A stretch of 64,000 bases of DNA from JACKHO01 sp041398745 (GCA_041398745.1 JAWKUB010000002.1:310001-374000); one strand, 5' to 3'; positions 25,766-34,457 are shown, counted from the stretch's first letter. Numbers and translations are program-made. Notes: a model not told the origin generated them from the sequence alone.

Positions 25766-26638
25766 ATGTGCAGATTCTTCGGACTTCTCTTGGTTTGTAT
25801 GTCAGTATTTTGGAGTTCGACTTCGTCGCTGAGCGCACAGAATAATGGTCAAGCGGCCAACACAGCCTCGGTAAGCCCTTTGAACCGCAAAACGGCTCAG
25901 GAAGTCATCACCATTTCTGGAACCGCAGAAATTCGCGTCGTCCCCGATCAAATTCGCATCATCTTGGCGGTCATCAGTGAGGCTGGTTCAGCCACCGAAT
26001 CCAGTCGCGTCGCGGCTGCGAAAGTCGCGATCCTGAGTCAACAGTGGTCTGCACACAAGGTTAAAAAGGAAAACATTGTTGACGAATTCGTATCCGTGCA
26101 GCCTCACTTTGAGTCGGTGGTGAAAATCGAGGACGGACGCAAATTGGTCGAGCAAAACCTTGCCGGTTATCGCACGCAGTACAATTTGCGGGCACTCGTT
26201 GACACGAAGGAACTGGCAATGAAAGCATTGGACGTTGCCTTCCAAAACGACGTGACCGATGTCCTGACATTCGACTATTGGTCAAGTGATCTGGACAACC
26301 AACTCGTCCTTGTCCGACGGCAGGCTCTTGCCAAAGCCAACGCGAAGGCCGATTTGCTATTTTCCGTATTCAAGACCCGACCGCCAATTCTTAACATCAG
26401 TGAGCATTCGGAAACGTACTACCCTCATCAGTTGCAGGCGACAAACGATGTGGTGCGCGGCAACACAGTTCCGAATCAACAGCCTGTCGAATTAATGCGA
26501 CCACAAGTGACGTTCTTCGACGGGTTAAATTCTCAAGCCGACTTTCGCCCCAAGACTCCCGTCATGCAACCGGAAATCACAGTCGTCTCGACCGTGCAGT
26601 TGTACTTTCAGTCGCCGGCAAAGGCGGCGAACCAGTGA
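25766..26638 (+). CDS. Exported SIMPL (DUF541) domain protein
   Basis: Protein of 290 residues with a signal peptide (residues 1-25, cleavage near LSAQ) and a SIMPL/DUF541 domain at about 48-240. It begins ITISGTAEIRVVPDQIRI and continues through LVRRQALAKANAKADLL, the family hallmark. SIMPL proteins are periplasmic or envelope proteins of poorly known role; some are linked to oxidative stress and signalling. It lies 47 bp after the epimerase gene, so may be co-transcribed with it. Its stop is only 2 bp from the stop of the convergent desulfurase gene. Confidence 0.9.
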   Translation: MCRFFGLLLVCMSVFWSSTSSLSAQNNGQAANTASVSPLNRKTAQEVITISGTAEIRVVPDQIRIILAVISEAGSATESSRVAAAKVAILSQQWSAHKVKKENIVDEFVSVQPHFESVVKIEDGRKLVEQNLAGYRTQYNLRALVDTKELAMKALDVAFQNDVTDVLTFDYWSSDLDNQLVLVRRQALAKANAKADLLFSVFKTRPPILNISEHSETYYPHQLQATNDVVRGNTVPNQQPVELMRPQVTFFDGLNSQADFRPKTPVMQPEITVVSTVQLYFQSPAKAANQ

Positions 26639-26640
26639 AG

Positions 26641-27771
26641 TTACCCGTCTCGGGCGGCACGCAGGCGGTTCACCACGGTACGCATGATTTCAACGGCGCG
26701 GTCGATTTCTTCAGTGGTGGTTTGAATTCCCACGCTGATCCGCACGGTTGATTTCGCGACTTCTTCAGTCACTCCAATCGCTTCGAGAATGGGAGGCGGT
26801 TTTGTCGAACCACTCGCGCAGGCACTGCCGACGGACACGCAGAGCCCAGCCAGATCGAGTGCGACGAGCAGTGCATCAGCAATGCAGCCGGGGAACGCAA
26901 TGCTGAGTGTGTTGGGTAGTCGTGTTGTTTCAGCGCAGTTAACGACGACGTTTGGAATAGTGTTGGTCAGCGCGGACTCCAGTCCATCTCGCAACGTTCG
27001 CAGATACACTTCCCGCGTCTCTCGATTTTGGTCCCAAATCTGTAACGCTTTGGCCATGCCCGCGGCCAGCATGACCGGTTCGGTGCCGGGACGCATTCCC
27101 CGTTCCTGACCACCGCCGCGAAGGAAAGGCGTCAGTTCCACGCCCTTGCGAATGAGCAACGCCCCAATTCCGCGGGGACCGTAGAACTTGTGTGCCCCGA
27201 CCGACATGGTTGTGCAGCCGAGTTCCCGAAAGTTCACTCCGATTTTTCCGACGGCTTGAACGGCGTCGACGTGCCAGGGAATTTGATGCTGGTCACAAAG
27301 ATTTCGCCAGAGTGAAACATCTTGGATGACCCCCGTTTCGTTATGCGCCAGCAAAAGCGTTGCCAGAACAGCGGAGTCCCAAGGTGCAGAATTGAGGGAA
27401 TCGGCATTGACGAGCCCTTGAGAGTCCAATTGAACAACATGCGGTGTGCAACCTGTCATGTGCATCACCACTTCCGAAGTCGCGGGATGCTCCGCCGGCG
27501 GTAGAATGATTTGCCCGTTCCGCGCTCCCCGCATGCCGTGTAACGCTAAATTCGTGGCCTCTGTACCGCCACTGGTGAAGATGACTTCATCTGGAGTGGC
27601 GCCCAGAATACGGGCTACTGTTTCACGAGCCTCTTCCAGCAATTGACGCGACTTTCGTCCTGCCGCATGCCGACTCCCGGGATTTCCTACCGCAAGGGAA
27701 GCCACACGCAGCATTTCCTCCTGCACTTCCGGCAGCAGTGGAGTTGTCGCGTTGTAGTCGAGGTAAATCAT
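26641..27771 (-). CDS. Cysteine desulfurase (NifS/IscS family)
   Basis: PLP enzyme of 376 residues that moves sulfur from cysteine to a persulfide for Fe-S clusters or thiolation. MIYLDYNATTPL opens the protein, the PLP lysine is Lys195 in SVGAHKFYGPRG, and the persulfide cysteine is Cys318 in VGSACASGS, in an extended loop typical of class I enzymes. SGGTEATN contacts PLP phosphate. No iscU, iscR or mnmA gene adjoins it, so its partner is not evident. It could serve tRNA thiolation or cofactor synthesis. Length is slightly short of IscS (about 400). Confidence 0.94.
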   Translation of the reverse strand: MIYLDYNATTPLLPEVQEEMLRVASLAVGNPGSRHAAGRKSRQLLEEARETVARILGATPDEVIFTSGGTEATNLALHGMRGARNGQIILPPAEHPATSEVVMHMTGCTPHVVQLDSQGLVNADSLNSAPWDSAVLATLLLAHNETGVIQDVSLWRNLCDQHQIPWHVDAVQAVGKIGVNFRELGCTTMSVGAHKFYGPRGIGALLIRKGVELTPFLRGGGQERGMRPGTEPVMLAAGMAKALQIWDQNRETREVYLRTLRDGLESALTNTIPNVVVNCAETTRLPNTLSIAFPGCIADALLVALDLAGLCVSVGSACASGSTKPPPILEAIGVTEEVAKSTVRISVGIQTTTEEIDRAVEIMRTVVNRLRAARDG

Positions 27772-27938
27772 GCGTTCAGTACACGCCTGAGGGAGACAAT
27801 CGAACGGACAGTGTGCCGCATGCGCGGTTCTCCGTCCAGCGGCACGTCTTCGAGAAGGATTCGCCGCAACTTGTCACAGAATTACTTGTGAGAAGGGACG
27901 CAAAATGACTAAGGTGGCATCGCGCAAGAAATCAGACG

Positions 27939-28466
27939 GTGGCGAGCACTTGGAGTGAAATTGTCATGCAGGGATTGTGGTTATTGCTCTTTGGCATCGT
28001 TGTCGGCGTCTTCGGCGGCCTGTTCGGCATTGGAGGCGGACTTATTATGGTCCCTGGCCTCATGCTATTTTTTGGTCTCACACAGCCGGAGGCTCAAGGC
28101 ACCAGCGTTGCTGTTATGATTCCGCCCATTGGATTGTTTGCCGCAATGGTTTACTACCAGAACGGGTTCATCAAATTGCCGATTGTTGGCTGGGTTGCGT
28201 TCGGCTTTATGATGGGAGCCCTCATTGGCGCCAAGCTGGTGCCTGTACTGCCAATTTCATCTCTGCGCATTGTATTTGGCCTTGTGCTCCTCTACCAGGG
28301 ATTCAATTTCGTCATGAATCCCGGGGCAGCCAAGCAATCGAGCGCGTTACCCACAGCCTTGGCGACCGTTCTGGCCGGGGTCATCGCCTGGGCATTACGC
28401 AAAAAGCGTCCCGTGGTCGCGAAAGGACTTGAGCCACCCGACGAGGACATTGAATACCACATCTAA
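27939..28466 (+). CDS. Half-length TauE/SafE-type permease
   Basis: Membrane protein of 175 residues with four or five helices. It shows the TauE repeat motif GGLFGIGGGLIMVPGLMLFFG and the QGTSVAVM segment. TauE/SafE proteins export or import organosulfur compounds or sulfite and usually have two such repeats in about 250 residues; only one repeat is present here, so it would have to dimerise. The start is GTG at 27939, or ATG at 27966, which would remove 9 residues. It is divergent from the cysteine desulfurase, an appropriate but unproven sulfur-related pairing. Confidence 0.88.
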   Translation: MASTWSEIVMQGLWLLLFGIVVGVFGGLFGIGGGLIMVPGLMLFFGLTQPEAQGTSVAVMIPPIGLFAAMVYYQNGFIKLPIVGWVAFGFMMGALIGAKLVPVLPISSLRIVFGLVLLYQGFNFVMNPGAAKQSSALPTALATVLAGVIAWALRKKRPVVAKGLEPPDEDIEYHI

Positions 28467-28509
28467 TGTGCGATTGAAGTATCTTTCAATTTGAACACGC
28501 TACCAAATC

Positions 28510-29859
28510 ATGAAACATCTCATTCTGTCACTCATTGCATTCAGTTCTCTCGTCGCGACTGCCCACTCCGTGGAGCCGAAGCCTGACTATGTCATTGTGG
28601 TATCTGAATTAACCAATTCCGATGAAGGTTGGCGACAGGTGGTCAATGCACTTGTGCAGCAGCATAGGGCGCAGGTTGTTACCTATGAAAAACATCCCGC
28701 AGAAGTGCTGGAGAAACTCAAGGGATTCTTCCCCAAATACACTTGCTTGGTTGCCCAGCCAGAGGAGGCGACGCGCGAGTTCGTGGCGGAAGTTCACCAA
28801 CTGACGCGAAAGTTGGATGATGACCCTTACACCGACACGCGCTGGGGGATTTTGACGGGTCATAGTGCACAGGCTGCCTTGCCACATGCGCAGCCTGTGC
28901 CATCACTGGTGATACACAGAGTTGCCTCGGGTACGGAACTCGCACTTGAATGCATTGAGGAAGGACTCTGCTATGACGAACTGGTGCAGCACAGGTTGCT
29001 GGAGAAGAAGTCAGGCAAAGATGCGGCGGAAGTTCGCGGTCCTGGGGACACCACAGCGGCTCTCGTGCAGTCCCTCAATGACTACGAGGCTGATTTGTTT
29101 GTCACCTCAGGCCATGCCACTGAACGAAACTGGCAAATTGGATTTCGCTATCGCAACGGTTATTTCAAATCAGAAGATGGCAAACTGTTTGGATTGGACA
29201 CCGAAAACGTGCGGCATGACATCGATTCACAAAATCCAAAGGTCTACATGGCTGTTGGGAACTGCCTGATGGGTCATATCGATTCCAAAGATGCCATGGC
29301 GCTCGCATGGATGAAATCTGCGGGTGTGCGGCAGATGATTGGTTACACTGTACTCACGTGGTACGGCTATGGCGGATGGGGATGTCTCGACTACTTCGTC
29401 GAGCAACCTGGCCGCTACAGTCTCTCTGAAGGATTCCTCGCGAACCATCACGCGCTTGTTCATCGTTTGCAGCGGGATGATTTGTCCAAAGGCGACCGCC
29501 AAGGACTTGAATACGACCGGGATGTCGTCGCGTTCTACGGTGATCCCGCCTGGGACGCACGTATGGCCCCCGGCCTGCAGCGCTTTGAACAAACGCTAAC
29601 TGAAAGCGACGGTGTGTACACGCTCAGCATCAAGCCGTTGCAGGGAGCATCGAGCTTTGACACTGTGAGCAACAATGGATCACAGCGTGGTGGACGACCC
29701 TTTGTGCAGTTTCTGAATCATCGCATTGGGGCGGCGACAGTTGTGGAGGGCGGCGACCTGAATCCCGTCATTACCGATGATTTCATTCTTGTCCCACGTC
29801 CAGAGAAATGTGATCCGAGCCGCACGTACAAGGTCGTCTTTCGGGCCTCGTCACTTTAG
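28510..29859 (+). CDS. Exported protein with clan-CD (gingipain/caspase-like) peptidase motifs
   Basis: Protein of 449 residues with a signal peptide (residues 1-20). Two segments match the clan-CD dyad layout: a hydrophobic strand ending in His (DLFVTSGHAT, His202) and, 50 residues on, a strand ending in Cys (VYMAVGNCLMGHI, Cys252). A DDDPYTDTRWGILTG segment before them resembles the region preceding the dyad in C25 gingipain-type enzymes. If right, it is a secreted cysteine peptidase. The family is not one I can name, and the C-terminal 130 residues have no recognised domain. Its stop codon overlaps the stop of the convergent kbl gene by about 3 bp. Confidence 0.7.
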   Translation: MKHLILSLIAFSSLVATAHSVEPKPDYVIVVSELTNSDEGWRQVVNALVQQHRAQVVTYEKHPAEVLEKLKGFFPKYTCLVAQPEEATREFVAEVHQLTRKLDDDPYTDTRWGILTGHSAQAALPHAQPVPSLVIHRVASGTELALECIEEGLCYDELVQHRLLEKKSGKDAAEVRGPGDTTAALVQSLNDYEADLFVTSGHATERNWQIGFRYRNGYFKSEDGKLFGLDTENVRHDIDSQNPKVYMAVGNCLMGHIDSKDAMALAWMKSAGVRQMIGYTVLTWYGYGGWGCLDYFVEQPGRYSLSEGFLANHHALVHRLQRDDLSKGDRQGLEYDRDVVAFYGDPAWDARMAPGLQRFEQTLTESDGVYTLSIKPLQGASSFDTVSNNGSQRGGRPFVQFLNHRIGAATVVEGGDLNPVITDDFILVPRPEKCDPSRTYKVVFRASSL

Positions 29860-31040
29860 ATCTCCAACGCAGCACGCGCTTCAACAAACTGTTTGACTGC
29901 CCATTCCAAATCGGCACGCGTATGGGCTGCGGACATTTGCGTACGAATACGTGCCTGACCGCGAGGTACGACAGGGAACGAGAATCCCACGACGTACAAT
30001 CCCCGACGGAGTAGTTCGTCAGACATTTTGGTGGCGACGACGGCATCACCGAACATGATTGGAATGATGGGATGCTCGCCGGGAAGGACATTGAATTCTG
30101 CAGCTTCCATTGCCTCACGGAAGTACCGCGTGTTTTCCTGTAACTGCATACGGAGGTCGGCGGAGTCGCGAATGAGCTCCAGAGCCTTCAGTGAGGCCGC
30201 TGTAATGGGCGGTGCCAGCGAATTGCTGAACAAGTACGGACGCGAACGTTGACGCAGCAAGTCGACAATGGCCTGCCGTCCTGAGGTGTATCCTCCACTG
30301 GCGCCGCCGAGTGCTTTACCGAGGGTTCCCGTCACAATGTCGATACGGTCCTGCACGCCGAAGTGGTCCGGAGTGCCTCCACCGTTTGGCCCCATAAAGC
30401 CGACGGCGTGTGAGTCGTCGACCATGACGAGTGCGTCGTACTTGTCGGCCAGATTGCAAATCTCCGGGAGATTCGCGAGGTAACCATCCATCGAGAACAC
30501 GCCATCAGTCGCAATGAGTCGAAATCGGGCCGAAGACGCAGCCTGAAGCTGTTCTTCGAGGTGACTCATATCGTTGTTGCGATAACGAAACCGCTGCGCC
30601 TTACAGAGACGGACGCCGTCAATAATGCTGGCATGGTTCAGTTCGTCGGAAATGATGGCATCTTCCGGGCCGAGCAGTGTTTCAAACAATCCTCCATTGG
30701 CGTCGAAGCACGAGGAGTAGAGAATTGTGTCGTCGGTCTTCAGGAAGCTGGACAGCTCACTTTCCAACTGTTTGTGAACCCCTTGAGTCCCGCAAATGAA
30801 GCGGACTGATGCCATCCCATATCCCCAACTATCCAGCGCCGCATGTGCCGCCGCCACGATGTCCGGGTGACTTGCCAGCCCCAGGTAATTGTTGGCGCAC
30901 AAATTCAGAACTTCGTTACCCCCTGCAACTTTCACGTGCGCACTTTGCGACGTCGTGAGTATGCGCTCTGACTTGTGCAGACCGCTCATTTCAATTTCCG
31001 ATAACACCTGTTCGATGTGTTCCTGAAAACGTCCGTACAT
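29856..31040 (-). CDS. kbl: Glycine C-acetyltransferase (2-amino-3-ketobutyrate CoA ligase)
   Basis: PLP enzyme of 394 residues that splits 2-amino-3-oxobutanoate with CoA into glycine and acetyl-CoA, in threonine breakdown. The true start is the ATG at 31040; the frame is open upstream but the extension has no family match, and the length then equals the usual 398. The PLP lysine is Lys242 in TLGKALGGASGG. Other hallmarks are NNYLGLASHP, SDELNHASIIDG and VDDSHAVGFMG. The tdh threonine dehydrogenase gene usually next to kbl is absent from the window. The upstream esterase gene on the same strand lies 58 bp away. Confidence 0.95.
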   Translation of the reverse strand: MYGRFQEHIEQVLSEIEMSGLHKSERILTTSQSAHVKVAGGNEVLNLCANNYLGLASHPDIVAAAHAALDSWGYGMASVRFICGTQGVHKQLESELSSFLKTDDTILYSSCFDANGGLFETLLGPEDAIISDELNHASIIDGVRLCKAQRFRYRNNDMSHLEEQLQAASSARFRLIATDGVFSMDGYLANLPEICNLADKYDALVMVDDSHAVGFMGPNGGGTPDHFGVQDRIDIVTGTLGKALGGASGGYTSGRQAIVDLLRQRSRPYLFSNSLAPPITAASLKALELIRDSADLRMQLQENTRYFREAMEAAEFNVLPGEHPIIPIMFGDAVVATKMSDELLRRGLYVVGFSFPVVPRGQARIRTQMSAAHTRADLEWAVKQFVEARAALEI

Positions 31041-31098
31041 GGTTTTTCCGATGAAAAATGGGGAATAATGAGTCAGGAATTTGAATGCGAGTGGTTGA

Positions 31099-32055
31099 TT
31101 ATTTGGGCTGCGTTTGTTTGAGCCATTCCTGCCAGGCCACGGCGTAACGGCGACCGATTTCCAGAGTGCCCGCTGCATCGAAATGCACTTTGTTGGCGAG
31201 CGAGGCGCCATCCAGGTCGACATACACGCAATGCTCACTCTGCTCAGCGGCTCCCTCCTGAGCGGCAATGACGGCCTGCATCCCGGGCGTAATTCCGTCG
31301 ACCGCGAGGAACCGCGTGTTTACACCGAGCAAAGCGACCAGTTCGGGCGCGTTTAGCTCCTTGCGCATCGATGCCAGCATTTCCAGTATTGCCGCCTGAT
31401 ACTTCTCCGTGATGTCGGCCTTGGCATCGCTTTCACCCTGAACCCAAATCATGGCTCTAATGTGACAGCTGTATCCTTGTTTCTCGGCCTGCTCGACGGC
31501 CGTGCTGACTTCTTCGATGAGTGCACGATAGCAGGCGCCATGTTCATCTTGTGATGTCGGGTCCCAGTCGTCGATGAGCGACGTACCACTGAATGACGAC
31601 TTAATGACGGCGAGGTTCGCGTCAGGCGTCGACTTTCGCAGGGTTCTGATGAAACCAAACTCCGGACCGAAGCCTCCTTCGGGAAAATGGAAATTGCCAT
31701 ACTGTCGCTGCTGCACGCCGCGTGTGTCTGGATTGCCGCGAGGCTGAGTCCGTAAATGGGTCCATCCGTTGGAACGGACGTCATACTCATCGGGTGGAGG
31801 ATCACCGCAGCGGAACCAGAACAGCGTTTTGCTGTCCTGCTCGTCGGGAGTCAGCTCTGCGGGGTTGGCGTCGAATCCAACGGAATTCGACTGGCCCGCC
31901 ACAATAAACACGTCGAGTTGCTTTTTGGGGGTGTCCTCTGCATGCGACACACAGGAAATGGCAGAAACGGCAATTACGACTGAGGCACATAACCTGAGTC
32001 CAACAGCCCAATTGCGCACTCGAATTGGTGCGGCGGTAGACAGATGCTGCTTCAT
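31099..32055 (-). CDS. Sialate O-acetylesterase-like (DUF303/SGNH) protein
   Basis: Exported hydrolase of 318 residues. A signal peptide spans about residues 20-40 (LCASVVIAVSAISC). Family hallmarks are VFIVAGQSNSVGF (Ser nucleophile in GQSN), IWVQGESDA, and the C-terminal VHFDAAGTLEIG with the catalytic His and Asp. It would deacetylate O-acetylated sugars in cell-surface or environmental polysaccharides, which fits the nearby sulfatases. It heads a minus-strand pair with kbl. The cysteine at the signal end (ISCVSHA) could be a lipobox-like site but the preceding residues fit poorly. Confidence 0.88.
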   Translation of the reverse strand: MKQHLSTAAPIRVRNWAVGLRLCASVVIAVSAISCVSHAEDTPKKQLDVFIVAGQSNSVGFDANPAELTPDEQDSKTLFWFRCGDPPPDEYDVRSNGWTHLRTQPRGNPDTRGVQQRQYGNFHFPEGGFGPEFGFIRTLRKSTPDANLAVIKSSFSGTSLIDDWDPTSQDEHGACYRALIEEVSTAVEQAEKQGYSCHIRAMIWVQGESDAKADITEKYQAAILEMLASMRKELNAPELVALLGVNTRFLAVDGITPGMQAVIAAQEGAAEQSEHCVYVDLDGASLANKVHFDAAGTLEIGRRYAVAWQEWLKQTQPK

Positions 32056-32105
32056 GGGGCGATTTCCTATTCACTGCAGGCAGGCAGTCGGTGTATCATA
32101 CGATT

Positions 32106-32474
32106 ATGCGTTCACGTACATCCCACAGATTACTGAATCTCGTCGTGGTGGCTACCCTGTTGGTCATTCCAGTGGGAGTCGGGAGCGCCGCAGGTTATTC
32201 TGAACAGGTTTCTGTTCAAGCGTTGAACGGTTGTTGCTGCTGTTCCTCAAACGATGCGCTGCCTGCTAACCGGAACTGCTGCCACGAAGAACAACATAGC
32301 GCACCGTGCCCGACGTCCAGTCATTGCTGTTCGGGATGTTCGGCCCCGACTTTGTTTATCTCCAGCACCGACGACAATTCGCGTTCGCTTGTCGAGGTGA
32401 CGCGAATTTCTGTCGAAGATGAAAATGGCTCGTCACGCGATGAGGAGCCTGCTGTCCCACCACCGCGTGGTTAG
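32106..32474 (+). CDS. Small exported Cys-rich protein
   Basis: Protein of 122 residues from ATG 32106 with a signal peptide (residues 1-27, ending near GSAAG). The mature part carries ten cysteines in about 40 residues, including CCCC followed by CC, CC and CSGC groups, with several histidines, and then an acidic, Pro-ended tail (EEPAVPPPRG). I do not recognise the family. A metal-binding or disulfide role is inferred from composition only. It is divergent from the esterase gene and lies 116 bp upstream of an even more Cys-rich gene on the same strand. Confidence 0.6.
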   Translation: MRSRTSHRLLNLVVVATLLVIPVGVGSAAGYSEQVSVQALNGCCCCSSNDALPANRNCCHEEQHSAPCPTSSHCCSGCSAPTLFISSTDDNSRSLVEVTRISVEDENGSSRDEEPAVPPPRG

Positions 32475-32522
32475 ATCGTGCCCCGCGTTCTTGAACTGAG
32501 AGCGCAACCTTCTTTCTTTTTC

Positions 32523-32580
32523 GCGCTGGAACTCTGTTCGGTCCAGCGCCTCTCCACGATCAATTTCTGAAATTCAGAAA
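32523..32580 (+). promoter_or_regulatory. Two hairpins in the leader of the CC-repeat protein gene
   Basis: GCGCTGGA at 32523-32530 pairs with TCCAGCGC at 32542-32549 (8 bp, 11-base loop). TTTCTGAA at 32564-32571 pairs with TTCAGAAA at 32573-32580 around a single A. The second overlaps the AAAGGG ribosome-binding site before ATG 32591, so folding could hide it. This resembles a cis-regulatory leader. No T-tract follows the first hairpin, so it is not a simple terminator. Confidence 0.5.
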
Positions 32581-32590
32581 GGGATAAATC

Positions 32591-32914
32591 ATGTCACGTA
32601 TTTTTGCTTTGATTGCTGTCGTTGCGGCTCTGGCCGCAATGGGAATTGCCAACAACACGTCACTCGCGACGGCTACATCCAATGCGGACTGCTGTTCCGG
32701 TGCCTGTGTGTGTGACGGTGATGTTTGTCTGCTGACGGGCTGTTGTACTGGTGACGCTGCCTGCTGCAGCGCTGCGTCCGGTTGCTGCGCCGTCAACGAC
32801 TGCTGTGCTGCCGACGCAAAATGCTGCATTTTGGGAGCCGAATGCTGTGAAGCATCGAGTTGCTGCGACAGCAGTGCTTGCTGCGCAGCGTCTACTGGTT
32901 GCTGCGTGTTGTAG
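32591..32914 (+). CDS. Small exported Cys-pair repeat protein
   Basis: Protein of 107 residues: a signal peptide of about 25 residues (IFALIAVVAALAAMG) and a mature chain with 23 cysteines, mostly as CC pairs. Ten CC pairs occur, and from the second onward they are spaced by 4-5 residues (GCC, ACC, GCC, DCC, KCC, ECC, SCC, ACC, GCC). The spacers are small residues (Ala, Ser, Gly, Asp, Glu). A repeat of this regularity suggests metal binding or a densely disulfide-linked structure. I know of no named family that matches. The AAAGGG site and a strong terminator downstream support it being expressed. Confidence 0.75.
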   Translation: MSRIFALIAVVAALAAMGIANNTSLATATSNADCCSGACVCDGDVCLLTGCCTGDAACCSAASGCCAVNDCCAADAKCCILGAECCEASSCCDSSACCAASTGCCVL

Positions 32915-32957
32915 GCACCCAGGCAGTAGCATGAACCGCCGAAGTTCAATCGGCAAA

Positions 32958-32986
32958 GAGCCCCGGGGAGTTGCTCCTCGGGGCTC
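32958..32986 (+). terminator. Strong rho-independent terminator
   Basis: GAGCCCCGGGGAG (32958-32970) pairs with CTCCTCGGGGCTC (32974-32986) over 13 bp with one G-U pair and a TTG loop, followed by GAATGTTTTTC. It closes the CC-repeat gene. It may also end the convergent DUF1501 gene. Confidence 0.8.
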
Positions 32987-33032
32987 GAATGTTTTTCAGA
33001 TCAATGGCAAACGACTTGATTAAGTCTCTGTA

Positions 33033-34457
33033 TCAGCCAGTGTAGGCATTAGCGATGACTTCACCATCACTGATGCGGTAGGGACGGTTTTGTAGATCGT
33101 AGTAGTGGGATTTCGGATCAATCCCCAGGGCACTGAAGAGCGTGGCCGTGACATCCCATGGACCGTAAGACTCGGAGACGGGATAGGCGCCGCGAGAATC
33201 AAGTTCGCCCACAACGGTTCCACCCCGCACACCAGCTCCCGCCATGACAATGGAATAGCCCCAGCCCCAGTGTTTTCGCCCCGGCGACGCCCCCGCGAAA
33301 TTCTTCTCCAGAGCCACCAGCGGAGCACGGCCAAATTCTCCCATGCAAATGACCAGCGTATCGTCCAGCATTCCCCGCTGTTTGAGGTCTTCAATGAGCG
33401 CGGAGAACCCTTGGTCAAACCGAGGCAGCAAATAGTTCTTGAGGCTGTAGAATATGTCATTGTGGGTATCCCATCCGTAAAGGTTGGGATCAGTGGGATC
33501 AAGGTCCTGCCCCCGATTGTTGTGGTTCCAGATGACGGTCACCAACGGCACGCCCGCCTCCACCAGTCGACGCGACAACAGGCATGCCTGCCCAGATCGA
33601 TTCATTCCATAACGCTCCCGAAGAGCCGAGTCTTCCTGCGACAAATCGAAAGCGTCGCGGGTTTCGCGGCGTTGCAGCATTTCGAATGCCTGCGAATAGA
33701 GGTCCCGCTTGTCGATGGCCATTTGTCCAAGGTCGTGCCCCGACTGTGCCTCAATGTGCTTTAGCAATTGCTCGCGATTGGTTAGACGGGCTGCAGTAAT
33801 GTCGGGGTTTGGTTCCAATGACGGAATGGCAATGGACGCCGCCGTGACATCGCCGACGGTGAACGGGTCATACCCCTTGCCGAGGAATCCGCCGAATTGC
33901 CCCGGTCCAATAATGTTGGGCACTTCTGCCGGGCCATTCAAATGCAGCGCGCTCTGCACAAAGTTGGGAGTCGGGCGGACACGATGCAATACCGCACCAT
34001 GACACGGAAGGTCTTCTGAACTTGGCAGCGGGTTGGCTGATCTCCTCCGGTGATATCGCCCCGTCATACTGAGATAGAACGCCGAACCATGATCCAGGTC
34101 GGCGTGCGACATACTTTTGATGACGCACAACGAATCGGCGAGCTTGGCGATCAGTGGCAAGTGCTCGCAGAACGGCACGCCGGGAATGGTCGTGTCGATG
34201 GTGCCGAACTCGCCACGGATTTCCGCCGGGGCGAGAGGCTTGGGATCCCACGTGTCGATTTGGCTCTGGCCACCACTGGCCATAATGATGATGACTGACT
34301 TTGCGCGTCCGAATCCCGGTGCCGCTTGCGCGGACTCCTCAGCACCTTCCGCCTTGGGGATCGACCATGATGGCCAGACGCACCCCAAGCCCGCTGCGTA
34401 ACCAAGTTTCAGCAACGCACGTCGTGAAAGCCATCCACCTTTCTGCTGAAAGGCCAT
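33033..34457 (-). CDS. Tat-exported DUF1501 protein
   Basis: Protein of 474 residues from ATG 34457. A twin-arginine signal (SRRALLKLGYAAG) follows about 10 residues in, so upstream in-frame ATG 34571 is rejected. DUF1501 hallmarks are GRAKSVIIIMASGGQSQIDTWD, MSHADLDHGSAFYLSMTG, VTVIWNHNNRG, MGEFGRAPL and GWGYSIVMAGAGVRGG. DUF1501 proteins are frequent in planctomycetes, usually beside DUF1800 proteins and cytochrome-bearing partners, and share a fold with alkaline-phosphatase-like enzymes. Their activity is not established. Here the DUF1800 gene lies 20 kb away. It is monocistronic on present evidence. Confidence 0.93.
   Translation of the reverse strand: MAFQQKGGWLSRRALLKLGYAAGLGCVWPSWSIPKAEGAEESAQAAPGFGRAKSVIIIMASGGQSQIDTWDPKPLAPAEIRGEFGTIDTTIPGVPFCEHLPLIAKLADSLCVIKSMSHADLDHGSAFYLSMTGRYHRRRSANPLPSSEDLPCHGAVLHRVRPTPNFVQSALHLNGPAEVPNIIGPGQFGGFLGKGYDPFTVGDVTAASIAIPSLEPNPDITAARLTNREQLLKHIEAQSGHDLGQMAIDKRDLYSQAFEMLQRRETRDAFDLSQEDSALRERYGMNRSGQACLLSRRLVEAGVPLVTVIWNHNNRGQDLDPTDPNLYGWDTHNDIFYSLKNYLLPRFDQGFSALIEDLKQRGMLDDTLVICMGEFGRAPLVALEKNFAGASPGRKHWGWGYSIVMAGAGVRGGTVVGELDSRGAYPVSESYGPWDVTATLFSALGIDPKSHYYDLQNRPYRISDGEVIANAYTG

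Noticed and set aside
32591..32914. CRISPR-like or satellite interpretation of the periodic TGCTGC/TGCTGT words
   Set aside because: The spacing is codon-level, in one frame, with a signal peptide and ribosome site; spacers are not unique 30-mers.
32560..32949. 129-codon minus-strand frame opposite the CC-repeat gene
   Set aside because: Its Ala/Gln/Ser-rich repeats are the reverse reading of the TGC/TGT cysteine codons.
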